Source: Myxococcales bacterium (GTDB lineage Bacteria > Myxococcota_A > Polyangia > Haliangiales > Haliangiaceae). From it: 64,000 bases of DNA. The DNA lies in contig JADJJK010000021.1 in the NCBI GenBank assembly GCA_016706545.1, positions 1 through 64,000 of the forward strand. The letters are read 5' to 3'. Shown piece after piece: positions 56,049 to 63,931 of the stretch. The notes under the pieces are model-generated. The model was not told the origin of the DNA and did not search any database. It saw nothing but the letters and a program-made list of their open reading frames with translations. A program made the position numbers and the translations under genes. Each line of letters starts with the position of its first letter. The stretch's first letter is position 1.

Positions 56049-57266
56049 TCACTCCGCGTACATCGTGATGTCCGTGGCCGCCTCCATCGCGAGCTGGTAC
56101 GTGGTGTCCCAGTCCGGGTGTCGCACGATGAGAAAGCCATCGGACACCAAGGTCTGCTTCCAGTCTCGGCGGTGCGTGCCCACCGGCAAGAGCTGCTGCT
56201 CGACGACGCGATCGCCGTGCCGGTGCAGGTACTCGCGCAGCCCGGTGATGCGGGTGATCCGGCCGCGGCCCTTGGCCCGCTTGAAGACGATGGCCACGTT
56301 GTACTTGCGCACGGTCGGCGCCTCGAACCGCCCCCAGCACGACACCCGCGCCCACTCGCGGAACAGATCGACGTCGCAGGTGTAGTTCATCTGGTCCACC
56401 AGGTGCGCGCCGCCGGGCCGGCAGCCGATCTCTCCGAAGACGACCTCCCCCTTGGGCGTGAGGAACCACTCCATGTGGGTGAACCCATCGCCCATGTTGA
56501 GCGCAGAGAGCACCGAGCGTCCAAGCGCAAGCCCGCCCGCCATCTTGGGCTGGGCAAGATCGCGCACCGTGATGATGACCGGGCTTATCCACTCGTTGGT
56601 GCGGGCGATGAGCGGCTTGGGCAGATACTGCGCCACGTTGCGAAACGCCGGCACCCCGCCAATGGACACGGTGTCGAAGGTGAACTCCTCGCCCTCGATG
56701 AACTCCTCACACGACACCTCCGCGACATGCCGCATCCGGGCAAGCGTGGTCTGCAGCCCGGCGTCGTCGTCGACGCGGTAGGTGTCGGCGCTGCCGGCGC
56801 CGGCGATCGGCTTGAGGATGAGCGGATAGCCGATGCGGGCCGCCGCCGCCTGCACCTCGGCGGCGGTGCGGGCGCGCTCGGCGCGCGGCACCCGCAGCCC
56901 AGCGGCCGCCACGCGCTGCTTCATGAGCTGCTTGTCGCGAAAGCCCTGCACGGTGTCCACCGACATGCCCGGCACGCCGCACTTCTCGCGCAGCCGGGCC
57001 GCGGTCAGCACCATGACCTCCCAGTTGGCCAGGATGCGATCCACGCTGCGGCCTCGCAGCCACTGGTACACCCGCTCGACGACGTCGTCGTCATCCAGGA
57101 TACGAGGCACCTGCAGGTAGTCCGCGAGGTGTCGCTTGAGCGACCGTGGCAGCGCGGCCGCTGGCGTATCACCGACGCCATAGACCTCCGCGCCAACCTC
57201 CGCGAGCCCACGGGTATACTGCTGCATCTCGGGCGGGTAACTCGGCGCAAGAAACACGACCTTCAT
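56049..57266 (-). CDS. ATP-grasp ligase-type protein, left member of a mirror pair
   Basis: 405 residues from the ATG at 57266; an ATG at 57275 would add three. The pre-ATP-grasp Rossmann part starts MKVVFLAPSYPPEMQQYTRGLAEVGAEVYGVG. The ATP-grasp fold follows: Lys and Gly-rich loop ILKPIAGAGSADTYRV, adenine hinge EEFIEGEEFTFD, and metal-binding GEIGCRPGGAHLVDQMN. Proteins of this type ligate carboxylates to amines or amino acids, as in carnosine synthase or peptide ligases, but the substrate is not evident. The phrase GFTHMEWF is shared with its divergent neighbour, and both have almost the same length (405 and 404), so they are paralogs. Confidence 0.85.
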   Translation of the reverse strand: MKVVFLAPSYPPEMQQYTRGLAEVGAEVYGVGDTPAAALPRSLKRHLADYLQVPRILDDDDVVERVYQWLRGRSVDRILANWEVMVLTAARLREKCGVPGMSVDTVQGFRDKQLMKQRVAAAGLRVPRAERARTAAEVQAAAARIGYPLILKPIAGAGSADTYRVDDDAGLQTTLARMRHVAEVSCEEFIEGEEFTFDTVSIGGVPAFRNVAQYLPKPLIARTNEWISPVIITVRDLAQPKMAGGLALGRSVLSALNMGDGFTHMEWFLTPKGEVVFGEIGCRPGGAHLVDQMNYTCDVDLFREWARVSCWGRFEAPTVRKYNVAIVFKRAKGRGRITRITGLREYLHRHGDRVVEQQLLPVGTHRRDWKQTLVSDGFLIVRHPDWDTTYQLAMEAATDITMYAE

Positions 57267-57292
57267 GCCCGCCATGGTACAACGCGGGCATG
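57264..57292. promoter_or_regulatory. Mirror-image start region of the two ATP-grasp genes
   Basis: CATGCCCGC (57264-57272) and GCGGGCATG (57284-57292) are perfect inverted copies around an 11-base centre. Each arm contains the start codon of one gene, so both messages begin GCGGGCATG. The centre holds TACCAT on the minus strand, seven bases before the left ATG, and TACAAC on the plus strand, six bases before the right one. Only 23 bases separate the two starts, so both -10s lie here and both -35s would fall within the other gene. Confidence 0.7.
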
Positions 57293-58504
57293 CGCAACGT
57301 CGTGTTCGTGGCCCCTTTCCCTCTCGATACCACGATGCGGTTTGCTCGCGCCGCCGCCGCCCTGGGCAACGTCCGCTTCCTTGGCATCATGCAGGAGACG
57401 CCGCGCGGGGATGACGCCAGCTTGTTCACCGATCTGGTCACCGTGCGCGATGGCCTGGACACCCGTCAGCTCATCGAGGCCGCGCAGCTCCTGGAGCGCC
57501 GCCACGGCAAGCTGCACCGCGTGCTTGGCATCCTGGAGGCGCTGCAGGTCCAGCTCGGTGAGGTGCGCGCTGCGCTCGGCGTGGCCGGCACCGATCCGCA
57601 GACCGCGGAGCTGTTCCGCGACAAGGCGCAGATGAAAGACGAGCTGCGACGCCAGGGCTTGCCGTGCGCGCGGCACAAGCTCCTGCGAAGCTGGCAGGAC
57701 GCCGAGGCGTTCGTCAACGAGGTAGGCTTGCCGATCGTGCTCAAGCCGCCGGCCGGCATGGGCTGCAAGGCGACCTGGCGCATCAGCACGATCGACGAGC
57801 TGCGCGGCGCGCTGGCCGCCGTTCGGCCGTCGCCGCAAGACCCCACCCTGGCCGAGGAGTTCTTGCGCGGGGCCGAGTTCAGCTACGAGACCATCACCGT
57901 GGGCGGCAAGGTCCGCTTCACCTCGCTCTCCCGCTACTACCCCACCCCGCTCGAGGTCATGGAGACGCCCTGGATCCAGTGGGTGTGCGTGCTGCCGCGC
58001 GACATCGACGGCCCCTCATGGGCGGACGCGCATGAGCTGGGCAACCGCGCGGTGTCTGCGCTTGGTCTGTCCACCGGGTTCACCCACATGGAGTGGTTCC
58101 GCAGACAAGATGGCAGCCTGGCCATCGGCGAGATCGCGGCCCGCCCGCCCGGCGCCAACATCGTGCGGATGACCGGCATCGCCCACGACACGGACATGTA
58201 CCGCGCGTGGGCACGCGCGGTGGTCGACGACGCCTTCGACGGGCCGTACCACCGCAAGTACGCGGTGGGCTGCGCCTTCCTGCGCGGCGCCGGACGCGGT
58301 CGCGTCCTGCGCGTGAACCACGTGGATCGAGCGCAGGAGCTGGTGGGCAAGTACGTGGTGGAGGCCCGGCTCCCCACGCCCGGCGCGCCCAAGTCCGACA
58401 GCTACGAGGGCGACGGCTACGTGATCGTGCGTCACCCGGACACCGAGGTGGTCAAGGCCGCGACCAAGACCATCATCGAGACCATCCAGATCCAGTACGC
58501 CTGA
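57290..58504 (+). CDS. ATP-grasp ligase-type protein, right member of the mirror pair
   Basis: 404 residues from the ATG at 57290. The N-terminal Rossmann part starts MRNVVFVAPFPLDTTMRFARAAAALG. The ATP-grasp core has IVLKPPAGMGCKATWRI, EEFLRGAEFSYETITVGG, GFTHMEWFRRQDGSLAIGEIAARPPGANIVRM, with the expected Lys, Glu and Glu/Asn metal ligands. Its neighbour shares GFTHMEWF, the GEI-x-x-RPPGA block and the VIVRHPD near the C-terminus. Two different ATP-grasp enzymes expressed from one point could act in successive steps on one product or form a heteromer. No other biosynthetic gene stands next to them except a DoxX-like protein. Confidence 0.87.
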   Translation: MRNVVFVAPFPLDTTMRFARAAAALGNVRFLGIMQETPRGDDASLFTDLVTVRDGLDTRQLIEAAQLLERRHGKLHRVLGILEALQVQLGEVRAALGVAGTDPQTAELFRDKAQMKDELRRQGLPCARHKLLRSWQDAEAFVNEVGLPIVLKPPAGMGCKATWRISTIDELRGALAAVRPSPQDPTLAEEFLRGAEFSYETITVGGKVRFTSLSRYYPTPLEVMETPWIQWVCVLPRDIDGPSWADAHELGNRAVSALGLSTGFTHMEWFRRQDGSLAIGEIAARPPGANIVRMTGIAHDTDMYRAWARAVVDDAFDGPYHRKYAVGCAFLRGAGRGRVLRVNHVDRAQELVGKYVVEARLPTPGAPKSDSYEGDGYVIVRHPDTEVVKAATKTIIETIQIQYA

Positions 58505-58552
58505 AGACACGGCCCCGCTTGGCGACGAGCACCGAACTAGCTCGCCGTCACC

Positions 58553-58580
58553 TTGACAGCTCCCTGCGCTCGATTGCATA
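58553..58580 (+). promoter_or_regulatory. Candidate promoter for the propeller-type lipoprotein gene
   Basis: A perfect TTGACA at 58553-58558 is followed after 16-20 bases by the AT-rich GCATATCAT (58575-58583), which holds several overlapping -10 options (GCATAT at 17 bases; TATCAT at 20). The ATG is at 58595, after GGTG. Confidence 0.45.
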
Positions 58581-58594
58581 TCATAGAGCAGGTG

Positions 58595-60664
58595 ATGAAT
58601 CGCATCGTGGTGGTGTGTGGTTGGTTTCTTGTTGCCTGCAAGGGCTCGCCCGACCGCTCCGTGGGAGTCGGCAGCCCAGCACCACTCGACGCACGCGGCC
58701 AGCAAGTTCAGGCGCCGCCCCCTTCGCCTCCGTCGAGGCTGACCTGCGTCGACTTGCCCGGGGCGCAACGAGATAACCTGCAGGTCTCGGCAGACGGCAA
58801 ACGCGCGTACTACACCGAGCAGGGCCAGCCGATCGACGACGAGATGGGCGAACCTCCGCTCGACTTGTACGAGTTCGATCTCGCGCTGCGCACGACCAAG
58901 CTCCTGGTGCGCGATGTCGGGACGGAGGTGTCGGTGGCGCCCAACGGCACCGTGGTGTTCACCCGGGCCGCCGAAACGACGGGGAAGGGAGGCGAGCCGC
59001 GTCGCGTCGTGATGGTGATGGCCCCGGGAGGAGATGCGACCGCGATCACGAAGGGCCTTGAGGGGCTCCGCGGACTCGCGCTCGATCGGGCCACCGGTAC
59101 GATCGTCTACGAACAGCGCAACGATAACCACATGGAGGTCTGGAAGGCGCAGCTCCCAGGCGGCACGCCCCAGAAGGTCTCGAGCACGCGCCACTATTTT
59201 CTGATCGGAGTGACCGAGGGATCCGCGCTCTTGAGCAACGGACATCGCCTTGCACGGCAACCGCTGGTGGGCGGGGCGATGGTCGACCTCGCGGATCTGG
59301 ATGAGCATTTCTTCGGAGGCGTCGTGCAAGGCCAGGCCGTACTGCTCTCGAAGAAGGACCGCAAGGTGTCGCTTGCGCCCCTGACGTCAGCGGCCAAGCC
59401 GTTGCCCTTCGAGTTCATGGCGGACGCTCGCTCGCTCACCCAGGGCGCGCAGGTCTACGCGATCGGCAAGATCAAGAACACGTACGAGGTTCACGCCCTC
59501 GCCGCAGCGAACGCCAGGCCGCTGCTCGCCCTTCGCGGGCGGCGCCCGGTGAGCGTGGCGAGCATCGCGAACCAGCTCTTGGTGCTCGCGCAGGTGGACA
59601 GCAACGGCGACGGCGACTTCGGCGGTGACGACGAAGTCGACCTCTGCGTGGCGGCCCCAGGCCCCGATCCGATCGACGCGCTGAGCCGATCCATCCCCAA
59701 GCGATTCGTCGGGCTGGACGAGCGACTCAGGAGCAAGACCCTCACCGGTCCACTGGCAGGCGCCAGGTTGCAGCTGATCTCCGATCGCTGGATCCACGTC
59801 ATCATCCCTACCCTGCCTACCGGCGCGATGGCCGAGGATCTTGGAGCCCTGGTCACGCGCACGCAACAGCAAGTGGCCGAGATCCTGCCGGACCACCCGG
59901 CGGGTCCGGTGTCGATCAACCTACGGGTCGAGGACACGGGACAGCGCGCGGTCAGCCGCTGGCACCGTGGCGCAGGAATGTTCCTCGTCACCAAGGGGGT
60001 GGGCACGGCTCAGCTGGCCGATCGAGCGCAGTACCTGATCGAAGCCAGCTCAAAGGTCATGTATGCGGGTGGCTACTCCAGTAACTTTGGCGACGTCACG
60101 TGCCACGGAACGATCAAGAACATTGGCGACCATGAGCTGACCGACCTCGAGGTCGCGTGCGCAAGGTCCTCGATCTCCGGGTACCGCGAGGTGAGGGGCA
60201 AGCTGAAGCCGGACAAGCTCGCACCCGGCGCGACGGGCAGCTACCGCTTGGCGCTTGGCTACGCCATCCAAGGCGAGGACTTCACGCTGTCGGTCTTCTC
60301 CTCGAGCAAGCGCATGCCGTACTACCACACCCATGGCGTGAGGGAGGCGACGCGGATCATCGCCGCGGCCACGAAGGTTCATGCCAGCACGCAGCTAGCG
60401 TACCTGCACATGGTCTCCAGACCCTCGGCGAACTTCCGTTCAACGGAGCTACGTATCTACGTTCGGGCGCCCAAGGCTCTCGAGGAAGGTCCGGTTGACG
60501 ACCTCGAGCGAGCGGCCAAGAAGGCGCTGGCCCTGTTCAAGGCCGAGGTCCCTCGCGATCCGCGGCTCTACGGTGTGCCGAAGATCGTGATCTTTCGCAG
60601 CGACCAGAAGCGCATCGGGTGGACCTACTTCAACGGCAAGCTCACCACCAGCGAACCGTCGTAG
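58595..60664 (+). CDS. Large lipoprotein with a TolB/propeller-like N-terminal half
   Basis: 689 residues. The signal VVCGWFLVACKG has a lipobox with Cys at about residue 15. The first ~330 residues contain repeated blade-like units (LQVSADGKRAYYTEQG, VSVAPNGTVVFTRA, GLALDRATGTIVYEQ) as in TolB/WD-like beta-propellers. A DxNxDGDFxGDDE loop near residue 335 suggests a bound calcium. The second half is unrelated to anything I recognise: a segment with CHGTIKNIGDHELTDLEVAC resembles the CARDB/FxLYD-type beta-domain, and the C-terminus (VPRDPRLYGVPKIVIFRSDQKRIGWTYFNGK) is a compact alpha/beta unit. Visibly less GC-extreme than its neighbours. Surface or periplasmic; function unknown. Confidence 0.75.
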   Translation: MNRIVVVCGWFLVACKGSPDRSVGVGSPAPLDARGQQVQAPPPSPPSRLTCVDLPGAQRDNLQVSADGKRAYYTEQGQPIDDEMGEPPLDLYEFDLALRTTKLLVRDVGTEVSVAPNGTVVFTRAAETTGKGGEPRRVVMVMAPGGDATAITKGLEGLRGLALDRATGTIVYEQRNDNHMEVWKAQLPGGTPQKVSSTRHYFLIGVTEGSALLSNGHRLARQPLVGGAMVDLADLDEHFFGGVVQGQAVLLSKKDRKVSLAPLTSAAKPLPFEFMADARSLTQGAQVYAIGKIKNTYEVHALAAANARPLLALRGRRPVSVASIANQLLVLAQVDSNGDGDFGGDDEVDLCVAAPGPDPIDALSRSIPKRFVGLDERLRSKTLTGPLAGARLQLISDRWIHVIIPTLPTGAMAEDLGALVTRTQQQVAEILPDHPAGPVSINLRVEDTGQRAVSRWHRGAGMFLVTKGVGTAQLADRAQYLIEASSKVMYAGGYSSNFGDVTCHGTIKNIGDHELTDLEVACARSSISGYREVRGKLKPDKLAPGATGSYRLALGYAIQGEDFTLSVFSSSKRMPYYHTHGVREATRIIAAATKVHASTQLAYLHMVSRPSANFRSTELRIYVRAPKALEEGPVDDLERAAKKALALFKAEVPRDPRLYGVPKIVIFRSDQKRIGWTYFNGKLTTSEPS

Positions 60665-60780
60665 CCGCGCGCGGCCGAGGCGCGCAGTCACGTGGGCTCA
60701 TCGGCAGCACAGGCGCCCGGCCTCGGCGCCACGGTGGGCGCAGCAGGCGCCCTGCGCGCCCCGACGCGCTGGCCCGGCGG

Positions 60781-61725
60781 CTACTTGGCGCGGACGCTGA
60801 CGGCGATGCGGCGATTCTTCGCCTTGCACTCGTCGGTGTCGTTGGCCGCGCACTCCGGGTGCTCGGCGCCGTAGCCTTCCGCCTCCAGGCGGTCCTTGGC
60901 GATGCCCGCCGACACCAGGGCCGCCGCCACTGCGTCGGCGCGCTGCTGCGACAGCTTCTTGTTGGCCGCCGGATCGCCCACGTTGTCCGTGTAGCCGCCG
61001 AGCTTGAGCTTGACGGCCGGGAACGCCTTGAGGATCTCGCCGATGTTGGCGAGCTGGTCCTTGGACTTGTCCATGTCGAGCTCGGCCTTGCCGCTCTGGA
61101 AGGTCAGGCGATCGAAGTTGAACCAGATGCCCTTGTCGGGCGCCTTGGTGGTGTCCTCGATGAACGCCAGGAGCTTGCCCTCGATCCCGTCCATCGCGCC
61201 CTTGATCTCCACACCCGAGGACAGCTTCTTGGCGAAGTCCGCGGCCGCCGCGGCCACCGGAGCCGCCGCGCTCTTGGCGACCTCTTCGACCTTCACCAGC
61301 TCGGAGGCCGCGGCGTCGACGCCGGTGCGCAGCGAGGTGATGCCAGAGTCCAGCTCCTCGGTCGAGGTGTCGAGGATCTTCTTGACCTCGTCCGCCTTGC
61401 CGGTCTTGGCGGCGCTGCCCACCTTGTCCGCGAGCCCGGCCATCAGGCCCTGGAGCTTGCCGGCGGCGTCCTGGTTCTTGGCGAGCAGGTCCTTGAGGGC
61501 CGCGGCGCCAGGCACGCTGTCCGGGATGTCACCGGCGCGCTTGAGCAGGTCCGGCAGCTTGCCGGACAGCTCGGTGAGCTGCGGGGTGTACTTCTGCACC
61601 AGCGCGGTGGCCTGCGCGGTGTACTTGCCGAGATCGAACTCCTTCTTGCAGGCGTTGCCAAGGACGAGCGTGAAGATCAGGGCCAGCGTGAGCTGAGCAA
61701 ACTTCGAAGCCGAGAAGCGATTCAT
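60781..61725 (-). CDS. OmpA-family peptidoglycan-binding lipoprotein
   Basis: 314 residues; Shine-Dalgarno GGAGG nine bases before the ATG. Signal ends in the lipobox VLGNAC (Cys26). A helical, Ala/Lys-rich central region (residues ~30-185, with KLPDLLKRAGDIPDSVPGAAALKDLL) is followed by a C-terminal OmpA domain: FDRLTFQSGKAELDMDKSKDQLANIGEILKAFPAVKLKLGGYTDNVGDPAANKKLSQQRADAVAAALV. The Asp and Arg that hold diaminopimelate are present (GYTDN; SQQRA). It tethers the outer membrane to the wall like Pal, but no tol genes are close. Ends convergent with the propeller lipoprotein. Confidence 0.92.
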   Translation of the reverse strand: MNRFSASKFAQLTLALIFTLVLGNACKKEFDLGKYTAQATALVQKYTPQLTELSGKLPDLLKRAGDIPDSVPGAAALKDLLAKNQDAAGKLQGLMAGLADKVGSAAKTGKADEVKKILDTSTEELDSGITSLRTGVDAAASELVKVEEVAKSAAAPVAAAAADFAKKLSSGVEIKGAMDGIEGKLLAFIEDTTKAPDKGIWFNFDRLTFQSGKAELDMDKSKDQLANIGEILKAFPAVKLKLGGYTDNVGDPAANKKLSQQRADAVAAALVSAGIAKDRLEAEGYGAEHPECAANDTDECKAKNRRIAVSVRAK

Positions 61726-61752
61726 TGATGCATTCCTCCAGTAGGAGATTCG

Positions 61753-61780
61753 TTATCACGCCGTTTGCTCGCGGTCGCAA
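61753..61780 (-). promoter_or_regulatory. Candidate promoter of the OmpA-type lipoprotein
   Basis: On the minus strand TTGCGA (complement of 61775-61780), 16 bases, TGATAA (complement of 61753-61758). Unlike most promoters here it gives a ~20-base leader that contains GGAGG, so this gene uses a conventional ribosome site. Confidence 0.5.
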
Positions 61781-61969
61781 GCCGCGCGTCGGCCGAATCT
61801 TCGTCGACAATCGTCGCCATTCGTCGACAATCGGCGACTGAGAGTTCACCTCGTTCTATTGCCAGTGTGCTTTCGCCGTGAGTGCGTACGGCGCACCACA
61901 ACTCCTTCCGGAAGCAAGGGATTCTCGGCGTGGCCGGCTGCGGATTTCTCGTATCCGACCCGGGTCGAT

Positions 61970-62035
61970 CAACACCAGGTCAACACCAGGTCAACACCCG
62001 GTCGGCGCCAGGTTGGCGCCAGGTTGGCGCCGGCC
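61970..62035. repeat. 11-bp tandem repeat, six units
   Basis: CAACACCAGGT occurs three times (the third as CAACACCCGGT), followed by CGGCGCCAGGT, TGGCGCCAGGT and TGGCGCCGGCC, all in strict 11-base phase. It lies directly downstream of the MBL hydrolase stop, in the non-coding gap. The 11-base phase puts every copy on the same DNA face. Confidence 0.8.
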
Positions 62036-62040
62036 GCGGC

Positions 62041-62868
62041 TCAGTTCGCGGGCTGGGCCATCGCCTCGAACTCGGCCGGGTCGTGGGCGCAGAACATGGC
62101 GAGATCGCGGTGCGCGGCGCGCAGCTCGCGCAGCGCGGTCACCGAGGCTCGCCACGCGCGCTTGTCATCGCGGACCTGCGCCTCGAACAGCCGCAGGCCC
62201 AGCGGCACCACGGGGGGCTCGCTGACCGCGCCGCGGTGGAAGTACGCATCCCCGGCGTGGACCAGCCATTGCCCAGCGTGCCCCACCAGGACCGCCGAGT
62301 GCCCGCGCGAGTGACCGTGCATGGGCAAGAGCGCCACCTCTGCGTCCACGCCGCGCAGCTTGCGAATGGCCGGCAAGCCGCGCCAGGTATCGCCGGTCTC
62401 GGCGTACGTGTGCCAGTCTGGACCGTGCGCCCACTGGACCGCGCGGTAGCGGAGCCGGTCGCGCACCGTGGCCTGCGCGGTCGCCACCTGGAGTTCTCGC
62501 TCGTGCAGATGCACCGCGGCGCGCGGGAAATCGCCGAGCCCGCCCGCGTGGTCGAGGTCGAGGTGCGTCACCACCACGTGGCGAACGTCCGCGGCGCGAT
62601 GGCCCAGCGACTCGAGCTGCGCCAGCAGGGTCTCCTCGCGACGCAGGCGGGCGCCGGTCAACGCGCGGAAGCCGCCCGGCAGCCGACCTGGCTCCTCGAC
62701 ATCGGCGGTCCCAAAGCCAGTGTCAACGACGATGAGGCCATCCCGAGCCGTCTCGAGCACGAGGCAGTGGCACACCAGCCGCGCGCTGCCCTGCTGGCCC
62801 AGCAAGCGGGCGGGGACGCGAGGGCACAGCGTGGCGCCGTTGAGATGATGGACGCGGAGGACCGACAT
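62041..62868 (-). CDS. Metallo-beta-lactamase-fold hydrolase
   Basis: 275 residues. Zinc-binding HLDLDHAGG (residues ~101-109), His in GHSRGHS and Asp in VHAGDAYF complete the dinuclear site. The overall layout (LVLETARDGLIVVDTGFG near the start) matches the AHL-lactonase/glyoxalase-II-like branch of the superfamily. The substrate could be a lactone or ester; lactonase (quorum quenching) is only a possibility. ATG at 62868. Not in an operon; the RAYT lies 259 bases upstream. Confidence 0.88.
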   Translation of the reverse strand: MSVLRVHHLNGATLCPRVPARLLGQQGSARLVCHCLVLETARDGLIVVDTGFGTADVEEPGRLPGGFRALTGARLRREETLLAQLESLGHRAADVRHVVVTHLDLDHAGGLGDFPRAAVHLHERELQVATAQATVRDRLRYRAVQWAHGPDWHTYAETGDTWRGLPAIRKLRGVDAEVALLPMHGHSRGHSAVLVGHAGQWLVHAGDAYFHRGAVSEPPVVPLGLRLFEAQVRDDKRAWRASVTALRELRAAHRDLAMFCAHDPAEFEAMAQPAN

Positions 62869-63127
62869 GGGCCTGCCATGGTAGCAGAGCCAGCGCGACT
62901 CGCCGGGTCCGCGCGACTACGCGAACCGGGCCTGGCTCGGCGGCCAGATCGGTGCGGACGGCGCCCACTGGTGAGGATGGCGCGGCGCGGCTCACGCTGG
63001 ACTCGAACACATTGGCGCGCCCGCCGCGCGCTGCCAGACGTGACGGCGGCGACAACCATCTTGGCCAGCGCCTGCAGGCGCGCCTTGGCGTTGAAGCCGG
63101 CCACGTCCGCGGTGAAGCTCCAAGGGA

Positions 63128-63889
63128 TCACCCTCGGGCTGGCCTGATGCGGCCGGGGACCTCGGTGGGCAAGAGCAGGCCGTGGCGGCGCCAGCCGGTG
63201 GCCAGGAGCCAGGTGCGCGGCGCAGCGGTCGGGCGAGGCTGGCGCTGCAAGTAGGTGAGCCACGATTGCCCGCACATCTGCCCGCGCGTGCGCGGGCTGG
63301 TGTGAAAGCCCTCGAACCAGGGCGCGCTGGAGTACGGGTCGATCCAGTCTCGGGCGAGCTGGCGGCCGTGCTCGGCGGCGTGGTGGCGGGCGTTGAGCAG
63401 GACGTAGCGGAGGGCATTGCGCACCTCGCGCGGTGTGCGCAATGCGCGTGCGTGATAGCGAGCGGCGAACAGCGAGCCGGTGCGGCCAAGGAGGCGGTTC
63501 GTCCGGCGCGCAAGCCGGACGGCGAGGCCCTGCATGCCGCGAGCGAGGGCGGCGGGCCCCTCCGCCTCGACGAGGAGGTGCAGGTGATTGCGCAGCACGT
63601 TGAACTCGACGACGCGGAACGTGGCCTTGTGCCCGCCCGCGGTGAGCGCGGCGCGAACGGCGGCGCACACCTTGCCGCGGCGCAGGCTCTGCACGCCCGG
63701 CTTGATGCGCAAGGTGACGTGCAGCGGGTGGCGCGCGGCGAAGCGCTCGCGGGCGTCATGGCTCACCGTCTTGCGACCGCGCGGCCTGCCAGCCCCAGGG
63801 CGCCAGCCACCGCGGCCGGAGGGCGCGCGCGCGTCGTCGAGCGTGAGCTGCCGCGATGCGTGGCTGCGCCGGTGCTGCGAAGGGGCCAT
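63128..63889 (-). CDS. REP-associated tyrosine transposase (Y1/IS200-like, RAYT)
   Basis: 253 residues. The HUH motif with flanking sequence is FNVLRNHLHLLVEAEG, and the catalytic Tyr lies in ALRYVLLNARHH, typical of Y1 transposases of the RAYT type: single-copy, domesticated relatives of IS200/IS605 enzymes. The N-terminal ~40 residues are basic (GGWRPGAGRPRGRKTVSHDARERFAARHPLHVTLR), the common opening of this subfamily. The C-terminus lacks IS-like ends. I found no pair of REP palindromes at its flanks, so its substrate repeats would lie elsewhere. It has its own promoter upstream. Confidence 0.92.
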   Translation of the reverse strand: MAPSQHRRSHASRQLTLDDARAPSGRGGWRPGAGRPRGRKTVSHDARERFAARHPLHVTLRIKPGVQSLRRGKVCAAVRAALTAGGHKATFRVVEFNVLRNHLHLLVEAEGPAALARGMQGLAVRLARRTNRLLGRTGSLFAARYHARALRTPREVRNALRYVLLNARHHAAEHGRQLARDWIDPYSSAPWFEGFHTSPRTRGQMCGQSWLTYLQRQPRPTAAPRTWLLATGWRRHGLLLPTEVPGRIRPARG

Positions 63890-63902
63890 TGATTATCGGC
63901 AG

Positions 63903-63931
63903 AGATTAGCAATCACGAAGTTCAGTGGCAA
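63903..63931 (-). promoter_or_regulatory. RAYT promoter
   Basis: On the minus strand TTGCCA (complement of 63926-63931), 17 bases, TAATCT (complement of 63903-63908); the ATG at 63889 follows after 13 bases. The surrounding 100 bases at the window end are markedly AT-rich. Confidence 0.55.

Larger units (their letters stand above)
61726..62040. other. Gap upstream of the OmpA-type lipoprotein
   Basis: 315 bases. It holds the OmpA-lipoprotein promoter near 61753-61780, a duplicated 13-mer TCGTCGACAATCG (61801-61813 and 61821-61833, 20 bases apart), a moderately AT-rich part around 61840-61960, and an 11-base tandem repeat just after the MBL stop on the minus strand. I see no RNA gene. Confidence 0.55.

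Noticed and set aside
57267..57289. RecA-NDp-type promoter for the left ATP-grasp gene
   Set aside because: It has TACCAT seven bases before the ATG, but the upstream element would be TTGCGCATG at nine, not eight, bases; the TTGTC core is missing.
60970..60990. TTGTCCGTG inside the OmpA-type gene
   Set aside because: On the wrong strand for that gene and followed by TAG too early; no TAnnnT at the N8 position and no gene downstream.
61970..62035. Possible iterons of a replication origin
   Set aside because: No initiator gene, DnaA boxes or partition genes nearby; six short GC-rich units alone are not evidence for an origin.
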